Of a DNA stretch of 64,000 nucleotides, positions 11,456 to 23,416 are shown piece by piece. How positions within the stretch are numbered: the first letter of the stretch is position 1; each line of letters opens with the position of its first letter. The DNA is from Eucommia ulmoides. Lineage: Eukaryota; Streptophyta; Magnoliopsida; Garryales; Eucommiaceae. The translations under genes and the position numbers were made by a program. Location: contig JAENRU010000487.1 of assembly GCA_016647705.1 (NCBI GenBank), positions 1,488,001 through 1,552,000 on the forward strand. Direction: 5' to 3'. Under the pieces are notes generated by a model. The model searched no databases. It was not told where the DNA came from and saw only the letters and a program-made list of their open reading frames with translations.

Positions 11456-11651
11456 TAATAAAAAGGAGAGTTTGGGCTACGAAGTAGGGCCTTAAAATTA
11501 AGTCAGGCCAGACTCGGGTCTCGGAAGATCTTGTAATTTCTTTTTGTAAAGTCTAATAAAAAGGAGAGTTTGGGCTACGAAGTAGGGCCTTAAAATTAAG
11601 TCAGGCCAGACTCGGGTCTCGGAAGATCTTGTAATTTCTTTTTGTAAAGTC
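11456..11651. repeat. 98-bp tandem duplication
   Basis: Two adjacent copies of a 98-bp unit starting taataaaaaggagagtttgg. I see no difference between them by eye. Confidence 0.9.
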
Positions 11652-11843
11652 TATCCCAAACCCTGCTCGGCCCATGAAAAGTCCTGCCATTGAATTGCCA
11701 CTCAATGGATTGAGCTAAAAAAAATAGGTCGTGGGCTTATGGAAGATACTTAACTAGGCTTCAAAAGCCCCCATGCTAGAGATTAATGAATTGTGTGTGT
11801 GTGTGGACTTCATGAATGACTTCGATTTTTGATTAAAAAAGGT

Positions 11844-12352
11844 TAGGTTTGGGGGTTTTGACATTTTGTACCCCTAGAGTTTGACTAAAATCTCACTTTG
11901 GTCCCCATGGTTGTTTCAATTTGAACATATATCTCCGTAAAATTTCTTACTCATCCACCCCAGTAAAGATCATTATCTCCATTACGATTTTTGATAGAAA
12001 ATAGTCACACACTAATATGTCATGCACTGAATATTTTTAAGAAGTTTTATGGGCAATTCCAACCCCCTTTCCTTCCATTCTATTTCCTACCCAAATACTC
12101 AAATATATATAGATTTTTTCTATAACGTTTGTAAGGGGGGAAATGAATAGGATGAAAATTCCGATAAAGTCCCTTTATAAATAGTTGGGTCATGGTGCAC
12201 AAAAGCTTATTTTTGTCGTCCAAAATTGTAATGGATTCATTAATTTGGACTGAAGTGAGATGATTATGGAACTTCAAGGTATTATGTGTTCAAATTAAAA
12301 CTATAGAAACCAAAGTAAAATAATGTTCAAGGGTAAAAAGTGTCAAAACCCC
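11844..12352. mobile_element. Small TIR element (MITE-like)
   Basis: Termini GGGGTTTTGACATTTTGTA (from 11852) and TGTCAAAACCCC (12341-12352) are inverted, and inner words GTTTCAATTTGAACA and GTTCAAATTAAAAC also mirror each other. aaaggtta occurs on both sides (11836-11843 and 12353-12360), a candidate 8-bp target duplication. No coding capacity. Confidence 0.65.
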
Positions 12353-12379
12353 AAAGGTTAATCACACTTTGTTCATTTA

Positions 12380-12898
12380 GGTGGTGTTTGGTAACCATTT
12401 ATGTTCTCATCCCAGCAGTGGGATGAGAATGAGATGAGATGGGATAAGAATTATATTTCCTTCTTGGGAGGAAAATCGCGTTTGGTAACGATTTTATCAT
12501 AAAATAAAATAAAAAATAAAAAAAAATAAATTGTTTTGACAATATTTTTTTTTTTGTTTTGGCCAGACGGGCGCGGCGGCCAGTGGCGACCGGCTGGCTG
12601 CGCTCGAAGTTGCCGGACGGTGGGCAGCCGGTGATGTCAGAGGTGACCGGCGACGGTTGCCAGAGATGGCTACCAACGGATGACCAATGGCGGTGGTTTT
12701 TGGGAACGAGATGGGAATAATGAGAAACAACTTTTTTTTGTTTCTCATTTCTTAAGAAAAAAGTAGGCACAATTCTCAAATGGGAATAGAATGGGAACAA
12801 GGAACAAAAATTACCAAACGCTATTCTCAAACAAAAATTCCAAAAATCTTGGAATAAGATGAGAATTTCTGGGATGAAAACGGTTACCAAACGGGGCC
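12380..12898. mobile_element. TIR element with a GC-rich interior
   Basis: The ends GGTGTTTGGTAACCATTT and GAAAACGGTTACCAAACG are inverted, with further mirrored words inside (CTCATCCCAG, GGGATGA). The middle, about 12560-12710, is strikingly GC-rich (gcgcggcggccagtggcgac) compared with everything around it and could be captured sequence. A 173-codon minus-strand frame crosses the whole element, but it reads through both termini and has no recognisable domain, so I do not call it a gene. Confidence 0.6.
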
Positions 12899-13412
12899 TT
12901 ATAGTTTGATTGACCAACATTTTATACCCTACAATATTTTCGTTATCACTTACTCTATGTGATTCGAAACAAAGTGCAATGATTATATTTCCTCTTAAAG
13001 CTACTATTGAATCTCAAAAAATCAAAACTAAAAACTTGATTAATATTAATTGATATATGTATATATATATATTTACCCTATTTTTGTTCTTCCTTTATTG
13101 TCTCAGATTGGTTTGGATATAAAGGTATATTTGTTATTTTACATATTTTTATGAAATATTTAATAGTTATACTTAAGTCTGAACTACACAGGATAAACAG
13201 TGACGAAAACATCATATGAGTATAAAGTATAATTCAAACAAATTTAAGAGGGGGAAAGTGTAATTAACCAAAAAGTTGAAAAGATTTCAAGTTTGATTGA
13301 GATTTGAGATGTAAATATTTAATGAAATCCAACCGAGCAAAATCCCATTTTCCACCGACAAAAGTGGCATGTGACTATCACTATCAAGCACGTGATTGTG
13401 ATGAGATGGACA
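12899..13412. other. Spacer, including the left flank of the large insertion
   Basis: No gene is seen. About 13300-13412 is the left flank shared with the unoccupied paralogue at 5765-5860. Confidence 0.6.
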
Positions 13413-13421
13413 TATGCATTG
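13413..13421. repeat. Target-site duplication, left (TATGCATTG)
   Basis: Nine bases TATGCATTG immediately before the element. The identical nine bases follow its right end at 30859-30867. A 9-bp duplication is characteristic of Mutator-superfamily elements. Confidence 0.9.
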
Positions 13422-13682
13422 GAGCTGTTTACGTTTTTGGAGCTAAAAAGTTCTCAAATTAGGCATATGGATCCCTTTTTATCTTTTTTACCGAAGTGGG
13501 TCTAACCGGCCGTAACATGGCCGGTTTATATATATATATTTTATTTTTTATTTTTTTTTCCTTATAAAACCGGCCTTGACAAGGCCGGTTTTACCCCCCC
13601 CCCCCCCAATCCCATGCCCCATCCCCCCATCCCAATGCCCCCATCACCCCGTCCCCATCCCCATCCCCTTTTTTATTTATTC

Positions 13683-13728
<46 letters not shown>

Positions 13729-14760
13729 TATGATAATTTAAAATTTTATTTAATATTTCAAAAAGTAAAAATTAAATATAAATTATAATTATTTGGTAAA
13801 TGTAATTAATTTTAAAAAATATTAACAAAATATTAAAAATGATATTTTAAAAAAAATTAACAAAACATTAAAGATGATATTTGTAATTTCCCATAAAAAA
13901 CGCAATTGTTTTATGAAACCTAAGTTTTCATGGACAAAAGTACCCATAATAATATAAAAAATAGAAACTAAAATTAAAAAAATGGATAAAAATATAATTA
14001 ATACTTTTTAATTGAACCTATGGTTTCAGGGATGAAAATATAAAAAAAAAAAAAATTAATTAAAGGGGAGAAAATATAATTAACATTTTATAGTTGAAAC
14101 CCAAGATTTCAGGTATGAAAGTGCCAAAAAAATTAAAATTAAATTTAGGGGCTATAATTAACACTTTTTAATTGAAACCCAAAATTTCAAAGATGAAAGT
14201 GCAAAAAAAAAAAAAAAGAAAGAAAGAAAAAATGAAAACTAAAATCGAAAACAGGGACGAAAATGTAATTAATACTTTGTAATTGAATCCCAAGGTTTGT
14301 ATTATGAAATTGCCAAAAAAAATTAAAATTAAATATAGGGACGAAAATATAATTAACACTTTTTAGTTGAAACCCAAAATTTCAAAGATGAAAGCGCAAA
14401 AAAAAAAAAAAAAAAATGAAAACAAAAAATGAAAACAAAAATCGAAAAAGGAGCGAAAATGTAATTAATACTTTTTAATTAAATCCCAAAGTTTGTATTA
14501 TGAAAGTGCCAAAAAAAATTAAAATTAAATATAGGGGTGAAAATATAATTAACATTTTTTAGTTGAAACCCAAAATTTCAAGTATGAAAGTGAAAAAAAA
14601 AAAAAAAAACACAAAAAAAAAAGGGCGAAAATGTAATTAATATTTTTTAATTGAATCTCAAAGTTTGTATTAAATATAAATTTTTTAAAAAAATTACATA
14701 ACAAATGGCGACAGTCAACGAACGGACCCCCTCAAACGAACGACGACATGAATGAATCCA
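13422..14760 (+). repeat. Left terminal inverted repeat arm
   Basis: This is the inverted counterpart of 29600-30858. It contains the two hairpins AACCGGCC…GGCCGGTT (about 13504-13528) and ACCGGCCTTGACAAGGCCGGT (about 13568-13590). It then has a poly-C tract (13594-13607), CCCCATCCCC repeats, a (TA)n tract, and a degenerate internal repeat built from TTGAAACCCAAAATTTCA and ATTGAATCCCAAGGTTTGTA units. Confidence 0.85.
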
Positions 14761-15812
14761 ATTTTTTCGTACATAAACTGTGTTCCTAAAGGTACGTAAT
14801 AAAACTTAAAAATATCACATTTGACTACCGAATATTTTTTAAATAATCGTCAAAGTTGGTTGGATGAGTTGGTTCTGTAGTGTTTTTTTGAAACTTTGAG
14901 TTAAGAAAGATGGTCTATCCATACCCGAAATGAACACAATTTTTTTGTACATAAAATGTGTTACTAAGAATACGTAATAAAACTTAAAAATGTCAAAATG
15001 GACTAGTGAACTAATTTCAAATAATTGTCAAAGTTGGTCGGATGAGCTGGTTCAACAATTTTTTTGGCAACTTTGAGTTAAGAAAAGATGGTCTATCCGT
15101 AACCGAAATGAATCCAATTTTTTTGTACATATATTGTGTTACTAAGACTACATACTAAAACTTAAAAAATTCAAAACGGACTATCGAATATATTTTAAAT
15201 AATCGTCAAAGTTGGTAGGATAAGTTGGGTCTACAGTATTTTTTGGCAACTTTGAGTTATAAAAAGATGGTTTATCCGTACCCGAAATGAACCCAATTTT
15301 TTTTTACATAATCTGGGTTCCTAAGACTACGTAATAAAACTTAAAAATGTAAAAACGGACAAGTGAATTAATTTTAAATAATCGTCAAAGTTGGTCAAAT
15401 GAGTTGGCTCTGCAGTTTTTTTTGTAATTTTGAGTTAACAAAAGATGGTTTATCCTTAACCGAAATAAACACAATCTTTTTTGTACATAATCTGGGTTCT
15501 TAAGACTACGTAATAAAATTTAAAAATGTTAGAATGGACTAGTGAATAACGTTTAAATAATCGTCAAAGTTGGTTGGATGAGCTGGTTCAACAGTTTTTT
15601 TTTGGCAGCTTTGAGTTAAGAAAAGATGGTCTATCCATAACTGAAATGAACCTAATTTTTTTTTTAAATATATTGTGTTACAAAGACTACATACTAAAAC
15701 TTAAAAAAGTCAAAACGGACTATCGAATATGTTTTAAATAATCGTCAAATTTGATCGGATGAGTTGATTCTGCAGTATTTTTTGACAACTTTGAGTTAAA
15801 AAAAGATGGTCC
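14740..15812 (-). repeat. Subterminal tandem repeat, about 6 copies, about 180 bp each
   Basis: Each unit contains ATAATCGTCAAAGTTGGT, GATGAGTTGGTT, ACTTTGAGTTAA, AAAGATGGTCTATCCRTA and a GAAATGAACCCAATTTTTTT-like part. Units recur near 14862, 15042, 15219, 15400, 15578 and 15757. Orientation is opposite to the array at 26578-29600. There is no coding capacity. Confidence 0.85.
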
Positions 15813-15859
15813 ATCCCCATCCCCGTCCCCATCCCCTTTTTTATTTATTCATTTATATA
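15812..15859. repeat. Second copy of the CCCCATCCCC/TTATTTATTC segment
   Basis: tccccgtccccatcccctttttta plus ttatttattcatttatatat repeats 13648-13690. This marks a rearrangement joint between the left 180-bp array and the Helitron. Confidence 0.6.
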
Positions 15860-16079
15860 TCTATATAATAAAACAGCTCATTTACATTCAGGGCCGTCGG
15901 ATGTCTCTGGATATTCGTAGCTGTTAGATCAAAAATCACTTCAGAAGTGAGTTTGAAAATGTTTTACTGTAGCTACAGTAACTCTTGGGCGGGAAACATT
16001 TAAGACCCTTGGATCTAACATCCGACGGTCCACATCAAACAACCATCTGATTCCTTTGTTCTTTCAAGACCAGGGCCCT

Positions 16080-16777
16080 CTCATTTTCTCTCACATTGTC
16101 ACGTTCTCGCTTCTCTCTATTGCTCTTCTCTCTCACTCACACTTCGTCGCCGTCGCAGCTACAACTGGAGCACTGCGGTGACCTCACCGTCTTTCTAGCC
16201 CTCACCATCGCCAGATCCTCAACACTCCCAACCGACATCGATCGATTGGTCCTCTTCGCTCAACCTTCGATCGTTCACCACCGCCGTCATCGCCATCACC
16301 AACACTCTCTTCTCCACCCGTCAATCGAACTCACCGTCGTCTAGGTAGCTTCGATTCCTCGCCACCCATCGCTACTCTTTCCATCTTCAAGGTTCGACGA
16401 CGTCCTCACCTCCAAAACACAACAGTGATTTGAATCCAGATTTTCTTTCTTCCTCTCTCTTCGCTGATCTGTTGAGTGCGTTTCTTTCAATTTTGATTTG
16501 ATTTTTTCTGAATTAATTTTTGTTCATCGCATTTGATTCTGTGTTCGATAACTGTTTTGGTCGTCTCCCTTCGCCAGTCGTCAAGTGGCTTGGATCCAGG
16601 TTTTTTCTCTCCCTCTCTCTCATCGATCTGTTATATTCCTCCATCTTTTCTTCGACTGTTCTTTTTTTTTTTTTTTGCGATTTTTCTTTTTCAATTTGAG
16701 ATTCTCCAATTGATGCTTGGACGACGACCCCTGGAGCTGAAGCAATGTCGTTTCCTAATTATCAGAACCCTTTTCAG
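16080..16777 (+). pseudogene. Possible captured gene 5' leader and first exon(s)
   Basis: 16080-16450 is pyrimidine-rich, like a plant 5' leader, with an 82-codon frame at 16096-16344 of low complexity. A short candidate exon starts at ATG 16745, encodes MSFPNYQNPFQ, and ends at a good donor, CAG|gtatgttt, at 16777/16778. The downstream 4 kb is T-rich and intron-like. I do not recognise the gene. Helitrons often carry such pieces, which is the basis for calling it captured. Confidence 0.35.
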
Positions 16778-19700
16778 GTATGTTTAACTAACCTTAACCC
16801 TAATTTCCGATGCAGTCTTCTTATGGTGAAATCTATTTCTCTTTTCATTTTCCAAAACCAGTCTACTCCCATGTTCTCTTTGATGGCGTTTGTTTAGTGT
16901 TTATTTAGATGCCGTTTGTTTAGTGTTTCAGTTCTTAGAAATTAATCTACCTAGCATTTGTAGTGTTTATTTAGATGGCGTCTGTTTAGTCTTACTGTTC
17001 TCAGAAAACTTGGAACATGAGCTATGAAATGGGTTTTACTTTTGGAATTTGATTTTCAATTCATACTTTGGAGCTATGAAATGGGTTTTACTTGAATTCA
17101 ACTTGATCAAACACTTAACAAAAGCAACTTGAGGCATTTGTTTTAGTTTTCTACTTCAGTTTTTTTGTCCCAAAATTTCTGTTTCTGCTTCTGTTCTAGA
17201 AAACATTTATGAGTTGCTGATAGAAATTTGTTTTAAAAATCTCTCAGGAAACACAACCTAATTTTTTTTTTTTTTTGGTTCTCAAATATTCTGTTTTTGT
17301 TCCCAGTTTTCGGGAACAAATGCCACCAAAGGTTTTTGTTCAGTTTATGATTCGGTTTTTTATTTTGTTTATGATTCTGTTTTTTGTTTTGGTTTTGTTC
17401 CAATCTTTTTAGAAATCTGGAAACAGAAACACTAAACAAAAAGATTCAGCTGAATTTGAATTGAATAATTTGAATTTGAGCTTGATTTTTTTTTTTCTTC
17501 TAGGGATTGAAATCAGCCCTCTGTTGATTTCACATCCAAAACCACGGCCACCACCATCTCTGAAATTCTCAATTCTCCAGCTTCTGATTTCTGATTTTTT
17601 TGTTGGTTCAAACTGATTTTTTTTTTTTTTTTTTTGTGTATTCATTATAATTTTTTTATTTTATTTCCAGCTTCTCTTGCCGCCACGTGTGTTTCTATTC
17701 CTCTTAAGTTTTGTTCTATTCCGCCAGTTTTTTTTAACATAATTGATTTGTTCTATTTGTTTTTAATTACCCTATTCCATTTAAATTTTGTTCCTCTTTT
17801 TGTCTGTTTGGATTGAAGATGAGACACAATGTAAGCTATTATCGATTTCTTTGGGTTCTTTTATTATATAATAATGTGGATTTTATTTTCCTCATTGCTA
17901 TTTTTATTTTGCAGTGAAGTGGGATGGAAATTCTATGGTTGGAGATAAAGAGTTCTATGCTTGGAGTATGAGTTGGATGAGGTAATTGCAGCAACACTTG
18001 ATTTCTATTTATACATAGTGAATTTTGTTTCTTTTCGCTCCTTGGTTTTGGTAGTGTGAAAATTGCAAAAACTGAATTTGTTTTGTTATAGAAATAGCGC
18101 ATGGGGACCTTCATAACTTTTGTTTTCTTTTGATAATTTTTTTGTTATCAGTTTGTCGATTATCATATATTAATCATCTTCAGAGTTTGAGAGCAATTGC
18201 AGGTACTCCAATTGTACTTTTAAATTTTTACTTTCACTCTTAATTTGTTTGTTTTGTGTACATTAGTTTTTGATAACTGCAGTTTTTATTCAGTAAATAA
18301 GCATTTTCTCTATTATTTTTTTGGGAGCAAAATGTAGATGGATATAAATTATTGGATTACCACTTCCAATGTGGAATTGTTGATTAATTTTATTTTGGAT
18401 TAGGTTGGTATTTGTTGTTCCGTGTTTTCATTTTGCATGAAACCCCTCTGATATGCTGAAGACAAAGGCAATAGAATAATTTCTATCGAGGTAATTATTC
18501 GGTCTCTTTTTTGGGACTGATATTTGGCGGGATATTTCAATTGGTAAATTATCCAACAGGTGGGTTTCGATGGCGTTCGGGCCCCAATCTGAGATGGCGT
18601 TCGTTTACTGTTTAACCCGCGTAATCTATTTGCTTGGATATTCCCCTGCTTCTGCTTCTATTTAGTTTAGTGTTTGTAACCGTGTTTCCCTAGCATATCT
18701 TTAGATAGTTGGACTTAATATTCTTCGTTTTTTTTTTTTAATTGGTTCTTCTGGAAGGTGGATGGAATGAACACGGCTTATTGTTTCTCCTAATGCTCAC
18801 GGATCTCTCCCTCCCTCTCAAGAAATCATTCATCGGCTACAACATAAGGTCTTGCTTCCTCTGTTGTTGTTGTTGCCATTGTCGTTGACGTCTCTCTTCG
18901 CCTTCGATTGTGTTCAGGTACATGATTGTCATCTAAAAAAAATCATTGATTTCAAAAGCATCACTCAGATGTTTATATTTGTGTTTTTTAGAAATTGAAA
19001 ATGTCTTTAGTTATATTTATACTTTTTGGGATTATTTTTTAGAGATATTTACCTGTTCCTATTTCCGTTCCTGTTTCTGTCCTGTTCCTGTTCCTATTTC
19101 TATTTCTGTTATGTTGCTGTTGCTGTTGCTGTTTCTATTCTTAATAAGCAGTTTCGTGTATTTGAAGCAGCACCACAGGATTTTACAATCATTCCTAAAT
19201 GATTTCAGTTAGTAATATTACTAAGCTAATATTTTTTTTTTTATTGTTTATAAGAAATTCCCTTAAAAATTAGATCTTTAATAGGATAATTATTTTTTTA
19301 CCATTTTATGTTTAAATTGAAACATTTTGCTATAAGTTTTGTTGGTAAGAGTATTGTGAATTTGTGATGGATTTTGCAGAAATATGGGAACAAACTTTTG
19401 ATACTGGCTATGTGCAGGTACAAGTTCAATATTATGTTTTGGATGTTGAAATGTGAAAACAAACATGCCGACGGTATTCCCGTTCGATATCAAAAGGTTA
19501 ATGTTCCTGTTTATGCTCTGTTCCCGGTTTCTGTTTCTGTTTTTTTTTTGTTTCTGATCTTGTTTTTGTTTTTGTTCTCTATTTTTGTTTTTGATCCTAA
19601 ATGTGTTTATTTTTTTAAATACAAAACTATTTGTATTTTGTTGTGAACTCAGATTTCTGTTTAGTTGATTTATAATACATTTCCTGTTTTTTGTTTCTAT

Positions 19701-20795
19701 TTCTGTCCTTGTTTTTGTTTCTGTTTCTGTTCCCTGTTTCTGTTTCTGTTCCTGTTTGGTTAGTCCTCATTAGTTGGTGAATGTGTTTTAAACTTGCAAA
19801 TATTGTTTTCATTGAGGCATTTGTTTTGTGTTTCTGTTCCCATTTGTTCTGTGTTTCTGTTCCCGTTTGTTCTGAAATGTTAAGACCTAAGTAGAAACAT
19901 GATTTTCTGTTGCATTGAGCAAGAGTGCTTTCAATGAAAATATCAGTGGCGTATTCATTTTGTTCACATATTCATTGTGGTTGTTGGTCAACATAGGATA
20001 AAGGTAATATTTCTTTAGTTGCTTCTTTTTGATTGGGTGTTGGTGTGCTGATTCGTCTAAAATTTTGCCTCTAATTGTTGTTTTTTATTTTGGTATGAAG
20101 CATTTACGAACTCTTGTACACCACCTGTTTATGTAGGGTCTTCAATGAAATTCACAGTGCCCTAACTCACAATGCCTTAACATGTCCATTTGTTCATTAG
20201 AAAGTGCTTTACAGTTATGCATATGTATCTTTCGCCTATGAAAACCAATGAATCGGATCCTTGCTCCTACAACCATAGCTTCAATTAGCGGCTTATGATG
20301 GTAAATTTCAATTATTTCTTCGATTTGTGTATTGGAAATTTCTGGATTATACCATTGACTATGTCTTTTTCCTCCTGCTGCTGGGGATGAGCTGTTTTTC
20401 ACTCCACTTCTTCAGTTTCTGTTGTATTTCTTTCGAGAACACATAACAGTACAGAAATTGTCGATCAGCTTTTGCTGCGCTCATGGAGAGTGAAGGATCG
20501 TAGTTCAAATAAGGGTGAAAAAATTGTCAATCAGTCTAATTTGTACTCCTACTAAACATTGAGGTAAAGAACAAAGAAATTGAAATACAAAAATTGCATC
20601 TTTCTAATTTATGATTCTGTTTTTTTTCCCTGGGCTGCATTATTTTTTCTTCTTCAGTTTGATAAATCTTAGAGATGGGTATTGCGAGATTGTTTATTTT
20701 AGTTTTTGGTCTGCATTATTCTTCATATTTGTGATTTGGGATTGTTTTAATATCCATTCATAAGTCCATGAACTCACCAGGAACTGACCATTTCT
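16778..20795 (+). other. Intron-like T-rich interior of Helitron 1
   Basis: No convincing exon is seen. The stretch is T-rich on the + strand with long runs of imperfect gttcctgtttctgtt-type words (about 19050-19150, 19500-19600, 19680-19880). A short phrase, GCGCATGGGGACCTTC, at about 18097-18112 recurs at about 22394-22409. Confidence 0.4.
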
Positions 20796-20935
20796 CAATT
20801 CTTCTCCAATTAGCTAAGAAACCTATCCTCAAAGCTGCTGATCCTCCCAAAAAGGTCGTTGCCCCTCCCAATAAGGCGACTGCAGTTGCATCTAAGAATG
20901 GTCACAAAGCTTCAAAATTGACTTGAAGGTAAGGT
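20796..20935 (+). pseudogene. Candidate captured exon, Lys/Ala/Pro-rich
   Basis: After an acceptor-like cttctccaattag (ending 20813) the frame encodes KKPILKAADPPKKVVAPP and continues Lys/Ala-rich to a TGA at about 20923-20925. An AAG|gtaagg donor-like site follows shortly after. The composition resembles the basic tail of a nuclear or ribosome-associated protein, but I cannot name it. It could also be a terminal exon. Confidence 0.3.
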
Positions 20936-22810
20936 AATAACTTTGATTCTAAAAAATACGTTGTATGCAGTCGAGTGATTCGGCGAAGGTAATTTTTAAG
21001 TTCTCCAATTGATTGTTGTTGTAATATTTTTCTTTTGGGTCAAATTATTGTTTTAATTAAGCTGGACAAACAGGTCCCCAACTATAGTAGTTAGTGAAAC
21101 TCATGAAAAACAATTTGAGTAGGTTCAAGTGAGTGCTGATAAGAATGGCTCTGTGGCATGTATATTTCGGTTTGATTACTTTTCTCCATATATATTTCGG
21201 TTTCGGTTTGTTTGTTTTGCTTTATGTTGCGTGATGAGAAAGATCAATCTCGAGTGCATGTTGTTCCAGCATTTGCTCCCTATTATGCTCCTCAGGCAGA
21301 AGTACTTTACCTACATTTATTTCCCTTGATGATATATAGTTTTCTCTTCCCCTTCTATTTGCTCCTTCCATTCTTCCATTTTCATATTCTATAATTCACT
21401 CATTTTTGATTGCTGGTTATGCACAGTGTGGTTATCGCCTTCAAGCCATGGATGCTATTTTTTGATGCACTCCAGTGTGGTTATGGCTTCAACTGGTTAT
21501 GCACAATGTGTTTATGGTCTTCAAACCAATGAAAACAACCTCGCTTTTAGCCTGTTTAGCACAATGCAAGAGAAAGACACCATATCACCGAACATTGTCA
21601 TAAGTTGCATTTGATTGGTAAGAGTTGTTTTTAATTTTCAGGGTTTTGAGACATTGGCTTAATGGAAAGTTAATTTACTATTTCATCTAATTCATTTTGA
21701 GGTAATTCCTATAATAAAGTTTTTCTGGCTTTGAGAAATCTGGATATATATTGCATGTACTATTTCCGTAATATTTATTATTCTTTGTTTCAATTGTGTA
21801 TTTTTTTTGGGTTTTGTTGTTGATCTGTTATGGATTTCCTGCAATTTTTATATATTTGTCAGTTTGAATCTGTTCCAAATTCGTTAAAAAATGGTTATAA
21901 TTTGTTTCAAATAATGGTTATATAATTTCAATTTGGTGATCCTCCTTTCTTGATTCATAAGTGATAATTCCTCGCCCTTTTCCTTCTTTTTTTATTTTTT
22001 TATTATTATCTACTTAGCTTTGGAATCTTTTCATCAATTTTGTTTTATATGCATCCTTTTGTCTGTTATTTGAGCATAAAATGATACAATGGAGTTTGGT
22101 TGAAGATTGGTGTAATTGTTCCATACATTTTATGCCTTTGGCTGTTTTGGTTGTTTTTTTATCCCTCTCTACAGTTTTTGTTTGATCAATTTTTATTTTT
22201 GATCAATAGCTTATTTAATAAAAAATCTGCATATTTTAAGCTGACAAAATACATTACCTACTAATTTTTGTTGAACATTAAATTGATATATCCATCGGTG
22301 GTTATAGTATATATCCATTTTATTATTATTGTTATGTTCCCAGTTAGGATTTGTTGACGGTGACGATCTTATATCTACGAGCAATAGAAATTGCGCATGG
22401 GGACCTTCGCCCCGTATCTTGGTTGGGCAACCCGGAAGGTTTGTAGGAGGCGTCGATCTGGTCGTCGCGCTCTTACGCGCAACCGGTGCCCTGGCTGTGT
22501 CGCCCCTTCATGCCTGATCAAACACCAAATCTAAGACAACTTAAGAACAAAACGTTAATTGCTGCAATTCTGTTTGCATGAGTTTTTGTTTGTATAAGCA
22601 TTTAATTATTGTTACCTTTATCTTTTTTGTTATTGTTGGGTTGGTTTGAAAACTCATTGTTGAAAATGGGAGCGTTGTTAAACATAGTGAATTATGTTAT
22701 TTATTAAAAAAATGGTTATGACTAACTATTTGAAAATGGAAGTTGCGAACTTGAGAAATAAGGAAAAAAAATGGAAGTTGTGAACAGAGTAAATTATGTT
22801 ATTTATAAAA
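20936..22810 (+). other. Helitron 1 interior, unidentified
   Basis: It contains short open stretches: around 21270-21300 a frame with PAFAPYYAPQAE, and 22337-22517 a 50-60 codon GC-richer piece with WGPSPRILVGQPGRFVGG. They could be captured exons. None can be assigned. The rest is AT-rich and intron-like. Confidence 0.3.
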
Positions 22811-22817
22811 AACACTG

Positions 22818-23228
22818 ATGTTATTGAGAAATATCGTACCAAGTGATGGACTTTGTAATGACACATGCTTAATGGTTGTCAGGTGTTCTTCACATGTAAT
22901 AGAAGCTCGAATATTAACAAGGGATAAAGCAGGAAATTTGGCATTCATTCCAAGAATATCCTTGACGCCATCGTCTTTTGAATTTCCTTTTCAAATGACA
23001 AGGCATCAGTTTCCAATTCGTTTGGCGTATGCTATGACGATAAATAAATCACAAGGACAATCAGTAAAATTTGTTGGAGTTGATTTGACTACACTGGTTT
23101 TGAGTCACGGCCAATTATATGTGGCCTTATTAAGGTGTGTATCATTTGATTGATTAAGTGTACTTTTCCCCGAATTTGGATCTCTATCTACAACAAATAT
23201 TGTTTATCCTGAAATATTATTGTAACTG
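22818..23228 (+). pseudogene. Helitron helicase C-terminal fragment
   Basis: The frame starting [16 protein letters not shown] covers the last part of the Pif1-type helicase of plant RepHel proteins. It holds the conserved [11 protein letters not shown] motif and a degenerate YVALLR (normally YVALSR). A TGA at about 23150 interrupts the frame after CVSFD, and the homologous reading continues [16 protein letters not shown] to about 23228. The Rep domain and the helicase Walker motifs are absent. The same region is at 54200-54645 in Helitron 2. In cells the complete protein would nick and unwind DNA during rolling-circle transposition. This piece cannot. Confidence 0.85.
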
Positions 23229-23313
23229 TAATTGTCGCAATTGATGCAACATTTAAAGTTGAATATCAAAACAAATTGATATAATTGTCCCAAATGATTA
23301 TGTATGTTTTACG

Positions 23314-23343
23314 CCCATGCCTTCAGGCACGGGTTATACACTA

Positions 23344-23344
<1 letters not shown>
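23314..23344 (+). other. Helitron 1 3' hairpin and CTAG terminus
   Basis: Arms CCCATGCC/GGCACGGG with loop TTCA and one mismatch, then TTATACACTAG. This is the transposition terminator structure expected at a Helitron 3' end. Confidence 0.85.
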
Positions 23345-23380
<36 letters not shown>

Positions 23381-23416
23381 CATACATACATACATACATA
23401 CATACATACATACATA
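23345..23416. repeat. (TG)n(TA)n(CATA)n microsatellite between two Helitron 3' ends
   Basis: A compound microsatellite of 72 bp with a Helitron 3' terminus at each side. Confidence 0.9.

Larger units (their letters stand above)
15860..23344 (+). mobile_element. Helitron 1, non-autonomous, about 7.5 kb
   Basis: The 5' end reads TCTATATAATAAAACAGCTC at 15860, a typical plant Helitron start. The 3' end is CTAG at 23341-23344 followed by host T, preceded by a hairpin CCCATGCC-TTCA-GGCACGGG at 23314-23333. Only the C-terminal part of the helicase remains (22818-23228). The remaining 6.5 kb looks like host gene sequence with leader, exon and intron-like character. Insertion is into a TA/TG microsatellite within the Mutator-like element. 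Confidence 0.75.

Noticed and set aside
12399..12920. 173-codon minus-strand ORF
   Set aside because: It spans the entire TIR element including both inverted ends and has no domain. It is a chance open frame.
22329..22517. Small GC-richer ORF as a functional gene
   Set aside because: No domain, no homologue recognised, and it sits in a Helitron among other fragments. Kept only as possible captured sequence.
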